Positions 28,370 through 36,272 of a stretch of DNA of 64,000 bases are shown here, piece by piece. The notes beneath the pieces are model-generated. The model saw only the letters and a program-made list of their open reading frames with translations. It was not told where the DNA came from and ran no database searches. The stretch spans positions 561,163 to 625,162 of the forward strand of contig NZ_CP006270.1 of assembly GCF_000737575.1 (NCBI RefSeq), read 5' to 3'. This DNA comes from Synechococcus sp. KORDI-49. Lineage in GTDB: Bacteria; Cyanobacteriota; Cyanobacteriia; PCC-6307; Cyanobiaceae. The first letter of the stretch is position 1. The number at the start of each line of letters is the position of its first letter. The position numbers and the translations under genes were made by a program.

Positions 28370-29352
28370 ACGGAACGATTGATCATGAAGGGCCGGACTG
28401 CGGCATGAACCGGCTGATGGTGGCAGCCTTCTACGCCTTCACACCCTTGAACGACGAACGGCGTGAGGCGATTCTTGCTGAGCTGCCGCCGTTGGCGCAT
28501 CGGGGGGATGTGCTCGGCTCTGTTCTGGTTGCCGAGGAAGGGGTGAACGGCACGATCAGCGGGCCTGCGCAGGGCGTGGAAGCCTTGCTGACCCGACTGC
28601 GCGACCGACTTGCGCTGGGGGCTCAGCCGTTCGAGCGGCTCGAGGTCAAGTGCAGCTGGAGTGACAGGCCTGTGTTCCGACGGTTCAGGGCGAGACGCAA
28701 GAAGGAGATCGTGACCATGGGTGTGGCCGGAGCGGATCCACGGTCCAGCGTGGGCATCTATGTGGATCCACAGGACTGGAACGGCATGGTCGATGACCCC
28801 GACACGCTGGTGATCGACACCAGGAACAGCTATGAGACCGCGATCGGCAGCTTTGAAGGAGCCCTCGATCCAGGCACGGAAAGCTTCCGCGACTTCCCGG
28901 ACTGGGCGGAGCGGACTCTGCGCCCACTGATCGCGCAGCGACAGCCGCAGCGGATCGCCATGTTCTGCACCGGTGGCATCCGCTGCGAGAAGGCGAGCAG
29001 CTACCTGCAGCAGAGCGGCTTCGGCCCGGTGCACCATCTGCGGGGCGGCATCCTCAAGTACCTGGAACAGGTGCCGGAAGAGGACAGCCGTTGGCAGGGT
29101 GAATGCTTCGTGTTCGATCAGCGGGTGGCGCTCAACCATCAGCTGGAACCTGGAGTCCACAGCCTCTGCCACGCCTGCGGGCTGCCCCTGTCACCGGAGC
29201 AACGGGATCTGCCCAGTTATGTGAAGGGAGTGCAGTGCCTGCATTGCATCGATCGCTTCAGCGACAGCGACCGGGAACGGTTCACGATGCGCCAGAAACA
29301 GATCGATCAGCTGTCGTCCTCATCGAGGGCATCCTCCGCCTTCTGCTCGTAG
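28366..29352 (+). CDS. trhO: tRNA uridine(34) hydroxylase, rhodanese-fold
   Basis: 328 residues from ATG 28366; ATG 28405 (MNRLMVAAFY) is an alternative and fits better with the start of other family members. The enzyme, formerly called YceA, converts U34 to 5-hydroxyuridine in tRNA. Seen are VLVAEEGVNGTISGP, the KEIVTMG region, the rhodanese domain DTLVIDTRNSYE, and the active-site Cys in MFCTGGIRCEKAS. A C-terminal zinc-like part has CHACGLPL and GVQCLHC. The 3' end overlaps the minus-strand small membrane gene by 46 bp. Confidence 0.92.
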   Translation: MNGTIDHEGPDCGMNRLMVAAFYAFTPLNDERREAILAELPPLAHRGDVLGSVLVAEEGVNGTISGPAQGVEALLTRLRDRLALGAQPFERLEVKCSWSDRPVFRRFRARRKKEIVTMGVAGADPRSSVGIYVDPQDWNGMVDDPDTLVIDTRNSYETAIGSFEGALDPGTESFRDFPDWAERTLRPLIAQRQPQRIAMFCTGGIRCEKASSYLQQSGFGPVHHLRGGILKYLEQVPEEDSRWQGECFVFDQRVALNHQLEPGVHSLCHACGLPLSPEQRDLPSYVKGVQCLHCIDRFSDSDRERFTMRQKQIDQLSSSSRASSAFCS

Positions 29353-29495
29353 ATCGAGGTCCACTCCGCGTTGCTCTTGCAGTATTTGGCATGCTGCACC
29401 AGGTGGAAGGTCTGCACGGAACAGGCAAGCACCACGATCACCATCGGGATCAGCCAGACCGGATCTCGGAATGAGATGCGTTTGCGGGCCATCAC
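29307..29495 (-). CDS. Small membrane protein of a coupled pair
   Basis: 62 residues: a basic start (MMARKRISFRDP), one hydrophobic helix (VWLIPMVIVVLACSVQTFHL) and an acidic tail ending in EDALDEDDS. The start overlaps the stop of the 61-aa gene just upstream by 4 bp. The last 46 bp overlap trhO on the other strand. I do not recognise the family. Confidence 0.6.
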   Translation of the reverse strand: MMARKRISFRDPVWLIPMVIVVLACSVQTFHLVQHAKYCKSNAEWTSIYEQKAEDALDEDDS

Positions 29496-29677
29496 TCCAC
29501 CTCCAGTTCGCGGTCGTAGACCTCATCGTTCTGCGACGCCCATCGGGCTTCCGTCATGCAGCCACCGGCATGGATCGCATGATGCGCAACAAACAGCCCT
29601 GCCATCCAGGCGAGGATTCCGATCGGGACAAGCCATCGCATGGGCGTGGAGCACACTCCAGGGGCAGCATTGCGCAT
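29492..29677 (-). CDS. Small membrane protein, partner of the 62-aa gene
   Basis: 61 residues with a central hydrophobic helix (WLVPIGILAWMAGLFVAHHA) and an acidic C-terminus (DEVYDRELEVE). It overlaps the next small membrane gene by 4 bp, indicating a translationally coupled pair of single-helix proteins. It is divergent from the GST-DUF952 gene with a 21-bp gap, so the two units may share regulatory DNA. Confidence 0.6.
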   Translation of the reverse strand: MRNAAPGVCSTPMRWLVPIGILAWMAGLFVAHHAIHAGGCMTEARWASQNDEVYDRELEVE

Positions 29678-29698
29678 CTGCCCGAAAGACGCACGACC

Positions 29699-30676
29699 AT
29701 GACCGCGATCCTCTACAGCTTCCGGCGCTGCCCGTTCGCCATGCGGGCGCGCTGGGCCCTGCTGCAGGCTGGGCTTCTGGTGCGTTGGCGCGAGATCGAA
29801 CTCAAGGCCAAGCCCAGGGAAATGCTGACGGTGTCACCCAAAGGGACCGTTCCGGTACTGGTGCTCGAGGGCGGGCAGGTGATCGATGAGAGCCTGCAGG
29901 TGATGCGCTGGGCGCTTGAGCAGGCGGATCCGCGCGATCTGCTGCAGAGGGGCGAAGGCAGCGCGGATCTGATCCGTGAGAACGATGGCCCGTTCAAGCA
30001 CCACCTGGATCGTTTCAAGTACACCGACCGCTATCCAGGAGAGCGGCGCGAGCACCACCGCCATGCGGGGATCTCCATCCTGAAGCGCTGGAGTGAACGG
30101 ATTGCGGCGCGGGGCTGGCTGAGCGGACCCTGCATGGGCGTCACCGACGGCGCCCTTTGGCCCTTTGTTCGCCAATGGCGAATCGCCGATCCGAAGGACT
30201 TCGACGCGGATGCCGAGCTGGCCCCTCTGCGCATCTGGCTTCGGAGCTTTCTCGAGGATCCGATGTTCGAGCGCCTGATGCAGCGGGCTGATCCCTGGAG
30301 TCCCGGGGGGCTTCAACCGCTGTTCCCTGCCGATGCTGTGCCGGTCCCGAGAGATCAACCCCTGTTCCATCTGGCCCTCGCCGAAGACTGGCGGATGGCC
30401 AGGGCAGAGGGTTCCTACCGGATCTCCACCAGAGGCATGCGCCTTGACGAAGTGGGATTCATTCACTGCTCGTGGGAACAGCAGGTGAAGGCGACCTTTG
30501 ATCGCTTCTACGCCGATGCAGAAAACGTGCTGCTGCTGCGCATCGACCCTGCCCAGCTGACCGCCCCACTGCGGGCTGACGCGGTTCCGACCGGGGAGCT
30601 TTTCCCACACCTCTACGGAGCACTTTCCCTGGACGCTGTGATCTCAGCGGATCGCTACGACCAAGAAGCAGCATGA
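29699..30676 (+). CDS. Glutathione S-transferase fused to a DUF952 domain
   Basis: 325 residues from ATG 29699. Residues 1-80 form the thioredoxin-like GST domain (YSFRRCPFAMRARWALLQA, SPKGTVPVLVLEGG, ESLQVMRW). The all-helical C-terminal GST part follows to about 205. Residues 222-320 match DUF952: HLALAEDWRMARAEGSYRIS, EVGFIHCSWEQQV and PHLYGALSLDAV. DUF952 is usually a separate 110-residue protein of unknown function. The fusion frame is intact and reads cleanly. Confidence 0.85.
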   Translation: MTAILYSFRRCPFAMRARWALLQAGLLVRWREIELKAKPREMLTVSPKGTVPVLVLEGGQVIDESLQVMRWALEQADPRDLLQRGEGSADLIRENDGPFKHHLDRFKYTDRYPGERREHHRHAGISILKRWSERIAARGWLSGPCMGVTDGALWPFVRQWRIADPKDFDADAELAPLRIWLRSFLEDPMFERLMQRADPWSPGGLQPLFPADAVPVPRDQPLFHLALAEDWRMARAEGSYRISTRGMRLDEVGFIHCSWEQQVKATFDRFYADAENVLLLRIDPAQLTAPLRADAVPTGELFPHLYGALSLDAVISADRYDQEAA

Positions 30677-30880
30677 GACCAGCAAGTGGCACTGTGACAG
30701 TCCAGGGGTTGCACAACGGCGCAGGGGCTCTATGACGGGTTGGTCGATGGCATCTGATGCATCCCCAGACGCAGACCTCCCAGCAGACGGCGCTGCTTTG
30801 GACCGGCAGGGAACTGAAGAGACTGCTGGAGCACTGCTCCTTACGACGATGGGCGTCGACCTCGGCCCTGATGGAGGCCC

Positions 30881-31405
30881 ATGACATCCGGATGTGCCGA
30901 CGTTCCTCAACTCGCTGACCTGGAATCGGACGCCAGCGACCGAGGACTGCTGCTGCGCATCAGGCTGAATCGGCCGCTCGGGCTTTGGGCCCTGAGGCTC
31001 GTGGTGGCATCACGCCAATCGGATGGTCCGCCACGACTGCTCGGGGAACTGAAAGGCTGGGCCTACCCCGCCATCAGCGGATTGCAACTCGACACAATGC
31101 GGGTGCTGCCCTCAGCTCCGAGCGGAGTCGGAGACCTGATCTGGGCCGCAACCATGGCCTGGGCTCTGGAGAGCACCCCCTGCCGCCGGGCCAGGCTTCT
31201 GGCCATTCGTGACGACGACCGCCAGCACAGACGACTGGTGCGTTACTTCCGGCAGCGCGGTTTCACACCGGTACGGGAGGTGGCAGCAGCGCCGGTGGAT
31301 CTCCCTCTGCGTCTGGTGTGGGGCGGTGCCGGAGTTCTGATGTGTGCGGACTGCTGCTCGGTTCTGACCCTGAGCGAGCAGCGCTGGCGTCAGTCCGCCG
31401 CGTGA
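30881..31405 (+). CDS. Conserved cyanobacterial hypothetical, possibly GNAT-like
   Basis: 174 residues. The C-terminal half has [20 protein letters not shown] followed by RGFTPVREV, which resembles the last beta-strand and helix of GNAT acetyltransferases, but no clear acetyl-CoA loop is seen. The rest is unassigned. The last 16 bp overlap lipA on the other strand. The 204 bp upstream hold no gene I trust. Confidence 0.6.
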   Translation: MTSGCADVPQLADLESDASDRGLLLRIRLNRPLGLWALRLVVASRQSDGPPRLLGELKGWAYPAISGLQLDTMRVLPSAPSGVGDLIWAATMAWALESTPCRRARLLAIRDDDRQHRRLVRYFRQRGFTPVREVAAAPVDLPLRLVWGGAGVLMCADCCSVLTLSEQRWRQSAA

Positions 31406-32289
31406 TAGCTGCTCCGCACCAGAGGACCGCTGCTGACCTTGTCAAACCCCAGCTCCCGGGCGACCTCCCCCAGCTCCGCGAATTCCTCGGGCGTCCAGTA
31501 GCGGGCCACTGGGATATGGGCCAAGGAGGGTCTCAGGTACTGACCCAATGTGAGGCGCTGACAGTCGACACGACGCAGATCCTGCATCGCACGGATCACC
31601 TCATCCCGGGTCTCGCCGAGTCCGAGCATCAGCCCAGACTTGCTGGGAATCCGCGGCGCAAGCGTCCTGGCCGTCTCCAACAGTCCAAGCGAACGGCGAT
31701 ACGTGGCTCCGCGCCGCACCTCACCCTGCAGACGCTCAACCGTCTCCAGATTGTGGTTGAAGCACACCGGTTCGGCGGCCAGCACCGTGGCAAGCCGCCC
31801 TCGCTGCGCCGCCAGGGCCTGCTCCTGATCCGTGACACCCCCCCAGAAATCCGGGGTGAGCACCTCAATGGCCACAAGCGGATTGCGCTGCCGGATCGCG
31901 GCCATCGTGGACGTGAACAACCCGGCGCCATGGTCGTCGAGGTCATCGCGGGCCACGGCGGTGAGCACGACGTAACGCAACCCCATCGCCTCCACGGCCT
32001 CGGCCACTCGCACGGCCTCGCCGGCATCGACCGGCATCGGCGCCTGCCCCTTCTCGACCTGACAGAAGGCACAGCTGCGGGTGCAAATCGATCCCCCCAG
32101 AAGAAAAGTGGCCGTGCCGGATGCGTAGCACTCGCCGCGGTTGGGACAGCGCCCCTCCTCGCAGATCGTGTGCAACCTGTTCTGCTTCACCAGGCCTTGA
32201 ACCCGCTCCAGGTCAGAAGCATTCCCGATCGGGCGGCGAAGCCATTCGGGAAGCCTTTCGGCAGGGGGAATGGCGCTGTACTTGCTCAT
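31390..32289 (-). CDS. lipA: Lipoyl synthase
   Basis: 299 residues from ATG 32289. A radical SAM enzyme that inserts two sulfurs into the octanoyl group of lipoyl domains. The auxiliary cluster Cys set is [12 protein letters not shown] near the N-terminus, the radical SAM motif is CTRSCAFC, and the C-terminal RSSYHA supplies the cluster serine. The frame is open further upstream, but the family's usual start fits the ATG at 32289. Confidence 0.94.
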   Translation of the reverse strand: MSKYSAIPPAERLPEWLRRPIGNASDLERVQGLVKQNRLHTICEEGRCPNRGECYASGTATFLLGGSICTRSCAFCQVEKGQAPMPVDAGEAVRVAEAVEAMGLRYVVLTAVARDDLDDHGAGLFTSTMAAIRQRNPLVAIEVLTPDFWGGVTDQEQALAAQRGRLATVLAAEPVCFNHNLETVERLQGEVRRGATYRRSLGLLETARTLAPRIPSKSGLMLGLGETRDEVIRAMQDLRRVDCQRLTLGQYLRPSLAHIPVARYWTPEEFAELGEVARELGFDKVSSGPLVRSSYHAAD

Positions 32290-32453
32290 GCAGTGAGCTG
32301 ACCAGCCCTGATTCTGACCGTGTCGGCAGCGGATGGTGGGAGCCGGTGGCCAGGAGGGTGAACCCACCCGGAGCGATGCCACCGGCGAGTTCAATGTCGC
32401 CCTGATTTCAGGGAAGTGTGATTTCCGCTACAAAACTCATTGCTGTTGCCGCG

Positions 32454-32657
32454 TCAGGACACCAGTCGCCGCCGGATTCCTTCCACCGCGCACGAGGTGC
32501 GGTTGCGGGTGTTCATCTTGTGGATCACGGATTGAACGTAGTCCCGGGCGGTGGTCTCAGCGATATGAAGCTCCCGCCCGATCTCTCGGTTCGAACATCC
32601 CTCGCAGAGCAGCTGGAGTACAGCGCTTTCTCGAGAGGTCAGCGTCGTCGTCGTCAC
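32454..32657 (-). CDS. Stand-alone LuxR/GerE-type DNA-binding protein
   Basis: 67 residues made up of little more than a GerE domain: LTSRESAVLQLLCEGCSNRE, then IGRELHIAETTARDYVQSVI and HKMNTRNRTSCAVEG. There is no receiver or ligand domain. Short LuxR-type proteins of this kind, such as PedR, act as redox-responsive regulators in cyanobacteria. The Cys residues in LLCEGC and TSCAV could be relevant, but this is inference. The start is ATG 32657. It faces the 381-bp gene-poor stretch that holds the RTX-like relic. Confidence 0.75.
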   Translation of the reverse strand: MTTTTLTSRESAVLQLLCEGCSNREIGRELHIAETTARDYVQSVIHKMNTRNRTSCAVEGIRRRLVS

Positions 32658-32790
32658 GGTTCAGTGGTGTGATTGGGAGGGTTCTCACCCTTGGCTCCAC
32701 TGTCCTCATGGCATTCAGCGCGGACTTGAGGGGCCGGAAAGGATTCCCTGAGAGCTCGCTGAACCAACGACCGACTGAGGCTCCACGGGA

Positions 32791-32979
32791 TCAGACCAGA
32801 GCGATCTGATCGGTTGTGATCTCACCGGCATTCTTCATGGTGCAAAGAAGGCCCCCGTCTCCAAAATCGCGCTCCACTCAATTCTCATTGAAGAACAGGC
32901 GTCCCTTCGGCTCGAAGTAGAGAAGATCGAAATTCCGCTGGACGTCATCAGCTTCACTGCTGGATGCACCCAACCACAT
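32791..32979 (-). pseudogene. Decayed RTX-like C-terminal fragment with an in-frame stop
   Basis: On the minus strand a 61-codon frame (ATG 32979 to TGA 32791) is interrupted by one TGA at 32878-32880. The first part encodes FDLLYFEPKGRLFFNEN, then the stop, then VERDFGDGGLL and EITTDQIALV. This pattern (a short strand, YF-x-GRLFF-NENG, a Gly-rich turn, a final hydrophobic strand) is like the C-terminal unit of RTX calcium-binding secreted proteins (LYFDANGxxxGF...ALLTxxxFxIV). The TGA sits where GGA (Gly) would be expected. It occupies most of the 381-bp gap 32658-33038, immediately downstream of the haloperoxidase. Assignment rests on pattern only. Confidence 0.45.
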
Positions 32980-33038
32980 CCTTCAACTGACGTGATTATT
33001 CAGACAACACGACATCCGCAGGGGGGACCAACGGCGAG

Positions 33039-34934
33039 TCAGATCAGTTGAGAGGTTTCACCGAAACCTGAAAACAAGGATTCCGTCTGACCCCAGACCG
33101 TTTCCGCCACCTGCTGACCCATGGCACGGCCTCGGAGATCGCCGTCCTGAATATGAATCCCACCGTACAGACGCGAGCGTCCAGCCTGCGCCGCCGCATC
33201 CCAGAGCGTGTTCCAGCTCAGACGAATCGTGTCTCCGTCGTACTCCTCAAAGGACAACTCATCCGTCGACCAGGCACCAATCAGATCCCGCTCTCCATCA
33301 CCATCCAGATCCTGCACCCCGCGGCTGTGTCCATCAAACAGCACATCTGAACCGGTGTAAGCCTCGAGCACCGTTGCGGCAGCGAATGAAAAGCCGGAAT
33401 GGCCCGATGTGTATTCAGGGAAGGCAGGCGTGACGAAGGTCACATCCTGATAGGGCTGCCAGTCCTGACCGAGAATGGTCTGCGATCCCTTGTTCGGTCC
33501 AGCCCAGGCGATGATCTCCTGATCTTCGAAAAGATGACGGATCGCTGTCTGAGGGCGAACATAATCGTGGGCATATTTGGCATCCCATACGGCGATACCG
33601 GTATCAAACAACGCATTGTTCAGGGCGAAGAACATTTTCACGTCATCTGCCAGGCCGTACTCCTCGCGGGCTGAAAGATCATGAGCAAATTCATTCCAGT
33701 GCCCCGGAGGTGTGGAACTGAGAGGCCCATCCGCCCAGTACTCAGCGATCGCTTTCTGCTCGGCAGTCAGCGTGGCACTGATGGCGGCGACCTCAGTGAA
33801 CTGGCGCCTGTAGGCCTCATCGTTGGTGGACGTGAAGCCTGTCGCGTCGGTGTACACCGAAAAATCACCCAGCTGAGGGGGGGCCACCGGACGGAATGCG
33901 GCACCATCGCTGATTGCAAAGGGGGTGACATCGCCCCAGTGCGGGGTCAGCGGACTCTGCAGGGTGTAGGTCGAGGGATCATCCGTGGCGATGGGAATCC
34001 CGTTCTCATCCACGGCCGTGCCGTTGGGAATTCGCAGCGGAGTCCAGCGGTTGGGATCGAACTCCCCACTTCCCTCCTGATTGATGGAGGCATAGCCCGA
34101 CGGATCGTCGTATCCGTTGCCTGCATTGGAGCCGTCTTCAGCCCTCGCTGACAGCACCGACTCGGCAACCTGGCGGCCGAAACGCGCCATCGGATGTCGA
34201 GCTGAATCGAAGCCAAGCTGCTCCAGCAGGTCATCAAATCGATCGCTGTGGTGGGGAAACACAGTCGATAGAACGGAATGCGCCGCATGACTGATCGCCC
34301 GTTCAATCGTCCGCTGAGGAGTCAGGCTGCTGCGTCGCAGATCGGTGTAGGCCCCCTTGGCGATGGGATCAAACGCCGCCCAGGTGTCGTACATCGCAGC
34401 GTGGGCCAGATGCAGGGCGCGCGTGATCACGGTTGGCACGGGCTTATCCGCCCGGATCGCCTGCAGAGCCAGCTCGTTCCATCGGGCCACCACCGTCGGC
34501 TGTGGGTCGGGGTTGAGGGCCCCGAAGTCAGCACCGTTCAGCGCAACAGCGTCCAACGCGGGAGCAGAAAGTTCAGGCCTGTCCAACGGAGGAACGTCCA
34601 AGGGAGGAACGTCCAAGGGAGGAACGTCCAAGGGAGGAACGTCCAACTGAGGGATCTCAAATGCAGGCTCTGGCAGCTCCGGAGGTACCAGGGCCTGGGC
34701 CATCTGATCCAGCTCGTCCTGCACCGCGCTCAACGGCTCGGGAATGTCGGGAACCGTGACGATTTCCAGGGCGAATGGATCGATCGGCTCAGGCAGCTCC
34801 ATCGCAACCAGAGGTGGCTGCGGCTGTGGCAACAGCTCGACAGCCCGGGCCGCCCGTTCATCGTGCCGCTCGAAGCGGATCTCCCGGGAGCTGAGGGAGC
34901 GCCGGCGGGGAAGCCAGAAGAGCGGAAACGTCAT
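33039..34934 (-). CDS. Vanadium-dependent haloperoxidase
   Basis: 631 residues. The vanadate site of the PAP2-like superfamily is present: Lys453 and Arg460 in KYAHDYVRP, SGH at 510-512, and SRLYGGIHIQDGD with Arg588 and His594. A DLDGDGERD segment at 542-550 looks like a DxDxDG calcium loop. The N-terminal 130 residues are Pro/Glu/Leu-rich linker without a clear signal peptide and contain five PPLDV-like pentapeptides. Vanadium bromoperoxidases are known in some marine Synechococcus strains and oxidise halides with H2O2. Codon and base use looks a little less GC-rich than the neighbours. It may be transferred accessory DNA. Confidence 0.88.
   Translation of the reverse strand: MTFPLFWLPRRRSLSSREIRFERHDERAARAVELLPQPQPPLVAMELPEPIDPFALEIVTVPDIPEPLSAVQDELDQMAQALVPPELPEPAFEIPQLDVPPLDVPPLDVPPLDVPPLDRPELSAPALDAVALNGADFGALNPDPQPTVVARWNELALQAIRADKPVPTVITRALHLAHAAMYDTWAAFDPIAKGAYTDLRRSSLTPQRTIERAISHAAHSVLSTVFPHHSDRFDDLLEQLGFDSARHPMARFGRQVAESVLSARAEDGSNAGNGYDDPSGYASINQEGSGEFDPNRWTPLRIPNGTAVDENGIPIATDDPSTYTLQSPLTPHWGDVTPFAISDGAAFRPVAPPQLGDFSVYTDATGFTSTNDEAYRRQFTEVAAISATLTAEQKAIAEYWADGPLSSTPPGHWNEFAHDLSAREEYGLADDVKMFFALNNALFDTGIAVWDAKYAHDYVRPQTAIRHLFEDQEIIAWAGPNKGSQTILGQDWQPYQDVTFVTPAFPEYTSGHSGFSFAAATVLEAYTGSDVLFDGHSRGVQDLDGDGERDLIGAWSTDELSFEEYDGDTIRLSWNTLWDAAAQAGRSRLYGGIHIQDGDLRGRAMGQQVAETVWGQTESLFSGFGETSQLI
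34575..34649. repeat. 15-bp tandem repeats encoding PLDVP pentapeptides
   Basis: About five tandem 15-bp units, with the + strand unit close to GGAGGAACGTCCAAG, fall inside the haloperoxidase gene. They code for QLDVP, PLDVP x3 and PLDRP (residues 96-120). The three central units are nearly identical at DNA level, and the outer ones have diverged. The repeat length keeps the frame, so copy number could vary between strains. Confidence 0.9.
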
Positions 34935-35044
34935 CGGGAAGGACCTGACCCATCAAGTCTTAAGGCAGTCCTTCAAGGTTCACACCGTCATCTGTCGTGT
35001 TTCTCAGTGGGTTCTCAGGCTCCTTTCAGATTGAGGGATTCGGT

Positions 35045-35623
35045 TCATTCGACCGGTCGACGCCCCTCCAGTGCCCGGCTCAGCGTGACTTCATCGGCGA
35101 ACTCGAGCTCGCTGCCCATCGGCAACCCGTAGGCAATCCTGCTCACCTGACAGAACGGCTTGATCAGTCGCGCCAGATAAAGACTGGTGGTGTCGCCTTC
35201 GACGCTGGGGGTCAGCGCCAGGATCACCTCGCTGACATCCTCCCTGCCGAGACGTTCCACCAGTGATGTCACCTGAAGCAGCTCAGGGCCGATCCCGTCC
35301 ATCGGCGAGATCAGGCCACCGAGAACGTGATACCTCCCACGGAATTCCCGGGTGCGCTCCATCGCCAGCAGGTCTCTGGAATCCGCCACCACACAGAGAA
35401 GACCGTTGGTCCGCTCCGGGTTGCGACAGATCTCGCACTGGGGTTCCGCCGAGAGATGAAAACAGGTCTGGCACTGGCCCACCTGAGTGCGCGCCGCCAG
35501 CAGAGCATCAGCGAATTGATGAATCTGCTCCTCCGGCTGATTGAGCAGATGCAGGGCAAGACGCTGGGCTGTGCGGGGGCCGATGCCGGGCAGCCGTTCG
35601 AACTGATCGATCAGTCGGGCCAA
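35045..35623 (-). CDS. recR: Recombination protein RecR
   Basis: 192 residues. Features are a helix-hairpin-helix start ([17 protein letters not shown]), a C4 zinc finger ([14 protein letters not shown]), and a Toprim domain ([17 protein letters not shown], then [16 protein letters not shown]). It loads RecA at gaps with RecFO. The start is a TTG at 35623; no ATG or GTG is available in frame nearby. It is divergent from the PsbP-like gene with 79 bp between them. Confidence 0.94.
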   Translation of the reverse strand: MARLIDQFERLPGIGPRTAQRLALHLLNQPEEQIHQFADALLAARTQVGQCQTCFHLSAEPQCEICRNPERTNGLLCVVADSRDLLAMERTREFRGRYHVLGGLISPMDGIGPELLQVTSLVERLGREDVSEVILALTPSVEGDTTSLYLARLIKPFCQVSRIAYGLPMGSELEFADEVTLSRALEGRRPVE

Positions 35624-35702
35624 CGGTCGGGTGAAGCCGCTCAGGGGTCTGCCGCCGCATAATCAGACTCTAGGCAGAATGCCCCGATCCGTTCAGGCCA
35701 CG

Positions 35703-36257
35703 ATGCAGCTGTTCCGATCCCTCACCCGACTGCTGGCCTGTGCAGCCCTGGCGTTCACCCTGGGAGCCTGCGCAGCCGGTCCAACCGCCGGACTGCAGTC
35801 GTACCAGAGCCCCGACGGACGCTTCGCCTTCCTCTACCCAACAGGTTGGACCCAGGTGCAGGTGAGCAACGGCCCCAGGGTTGTGTTTCACGACCTCATC
35901 CACAGCGACGAGACCGTGAGCCTGATGGTGAACAAAGTGGACGAAAGCAACGACCTCAGCGAGCTGGGCAGCGCGGTGGCGGTGGGAGAGAGGCTGCGCC
36001 GTGAGGTGATCGCCACCGCAGGCAGCGGCCGCACAGCCGAGCTGATCGAAGCCGGGGAGCGTGAAACCAACGGGCACACGTTTTATGACCTGGAGTACGC
36101 CGTGCACCTGGAGGATCGTGACCGCCACGAGCTGGCAACGGTGGTGGTGGACCGCGGGCGTCTCTACACCCTGGCCACCAGCACCAACGAAGAGCGCTGG
36201 CCGAAAGTCAGCGATCTCTGCGGACGGGTGGTGCGCTCCCTGAATCTGCTGGTGTAA
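35703..36257 (+). CDS. PsbP-family lipoprotein (CyanoP-like)
   Basis: 184 residues from ATG 35703. A lipoprotein signal peptide has the lipobox LGAC with Cys23. The mature domain matches PsbP: SYQSPDGRFAFLYPTGWTQV, VVFHDLIHSDETVSLMV, and the C-terminal RGRLYTLATSTNEERW. CyanoP binds the lumenal side of photosystem II and helps its assembly. The frame is open upstream, but the signal peptide fixes the start. It converges on the second LCP gene with 15 bp between them, which include a short CCCG-TTGG-CGGG hairpin. Confidence 0.85.
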   Translation: MQLFRSLTRLLACAALAFTLGACAAGPTAGLQSYQSPDGRFAFLYPTGWTQVQVSNGPRVVFHDLIHSDETVSLMVNKVDESNDLSELGSAVAVGERLRREVIATAGSGRTAELIEAGERETNGHTFYDLEYAVHLEDRDRHELATVVVDRGRLYTLATSTNEERWPKVSDLCGRVVRSLNLLV

Positions 36258-36272
36258 GCCCGTTGGCGGGAT

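Noticed and set aside
30757-30918. A 53-codon frame starting MHPQTQTS before the 174-aa gene
   Set aside because: It overlaps the next gene and has no visible pattern or ribosome-binding site. It could be real but is not supported.
36259-36270. CCCG-TTGG-CGGG hairpin between the PsbP-like and LCP genes
   Set aside because: The stem is only 4 bp and no T-run follows on either strand. I would not call it a terminator.
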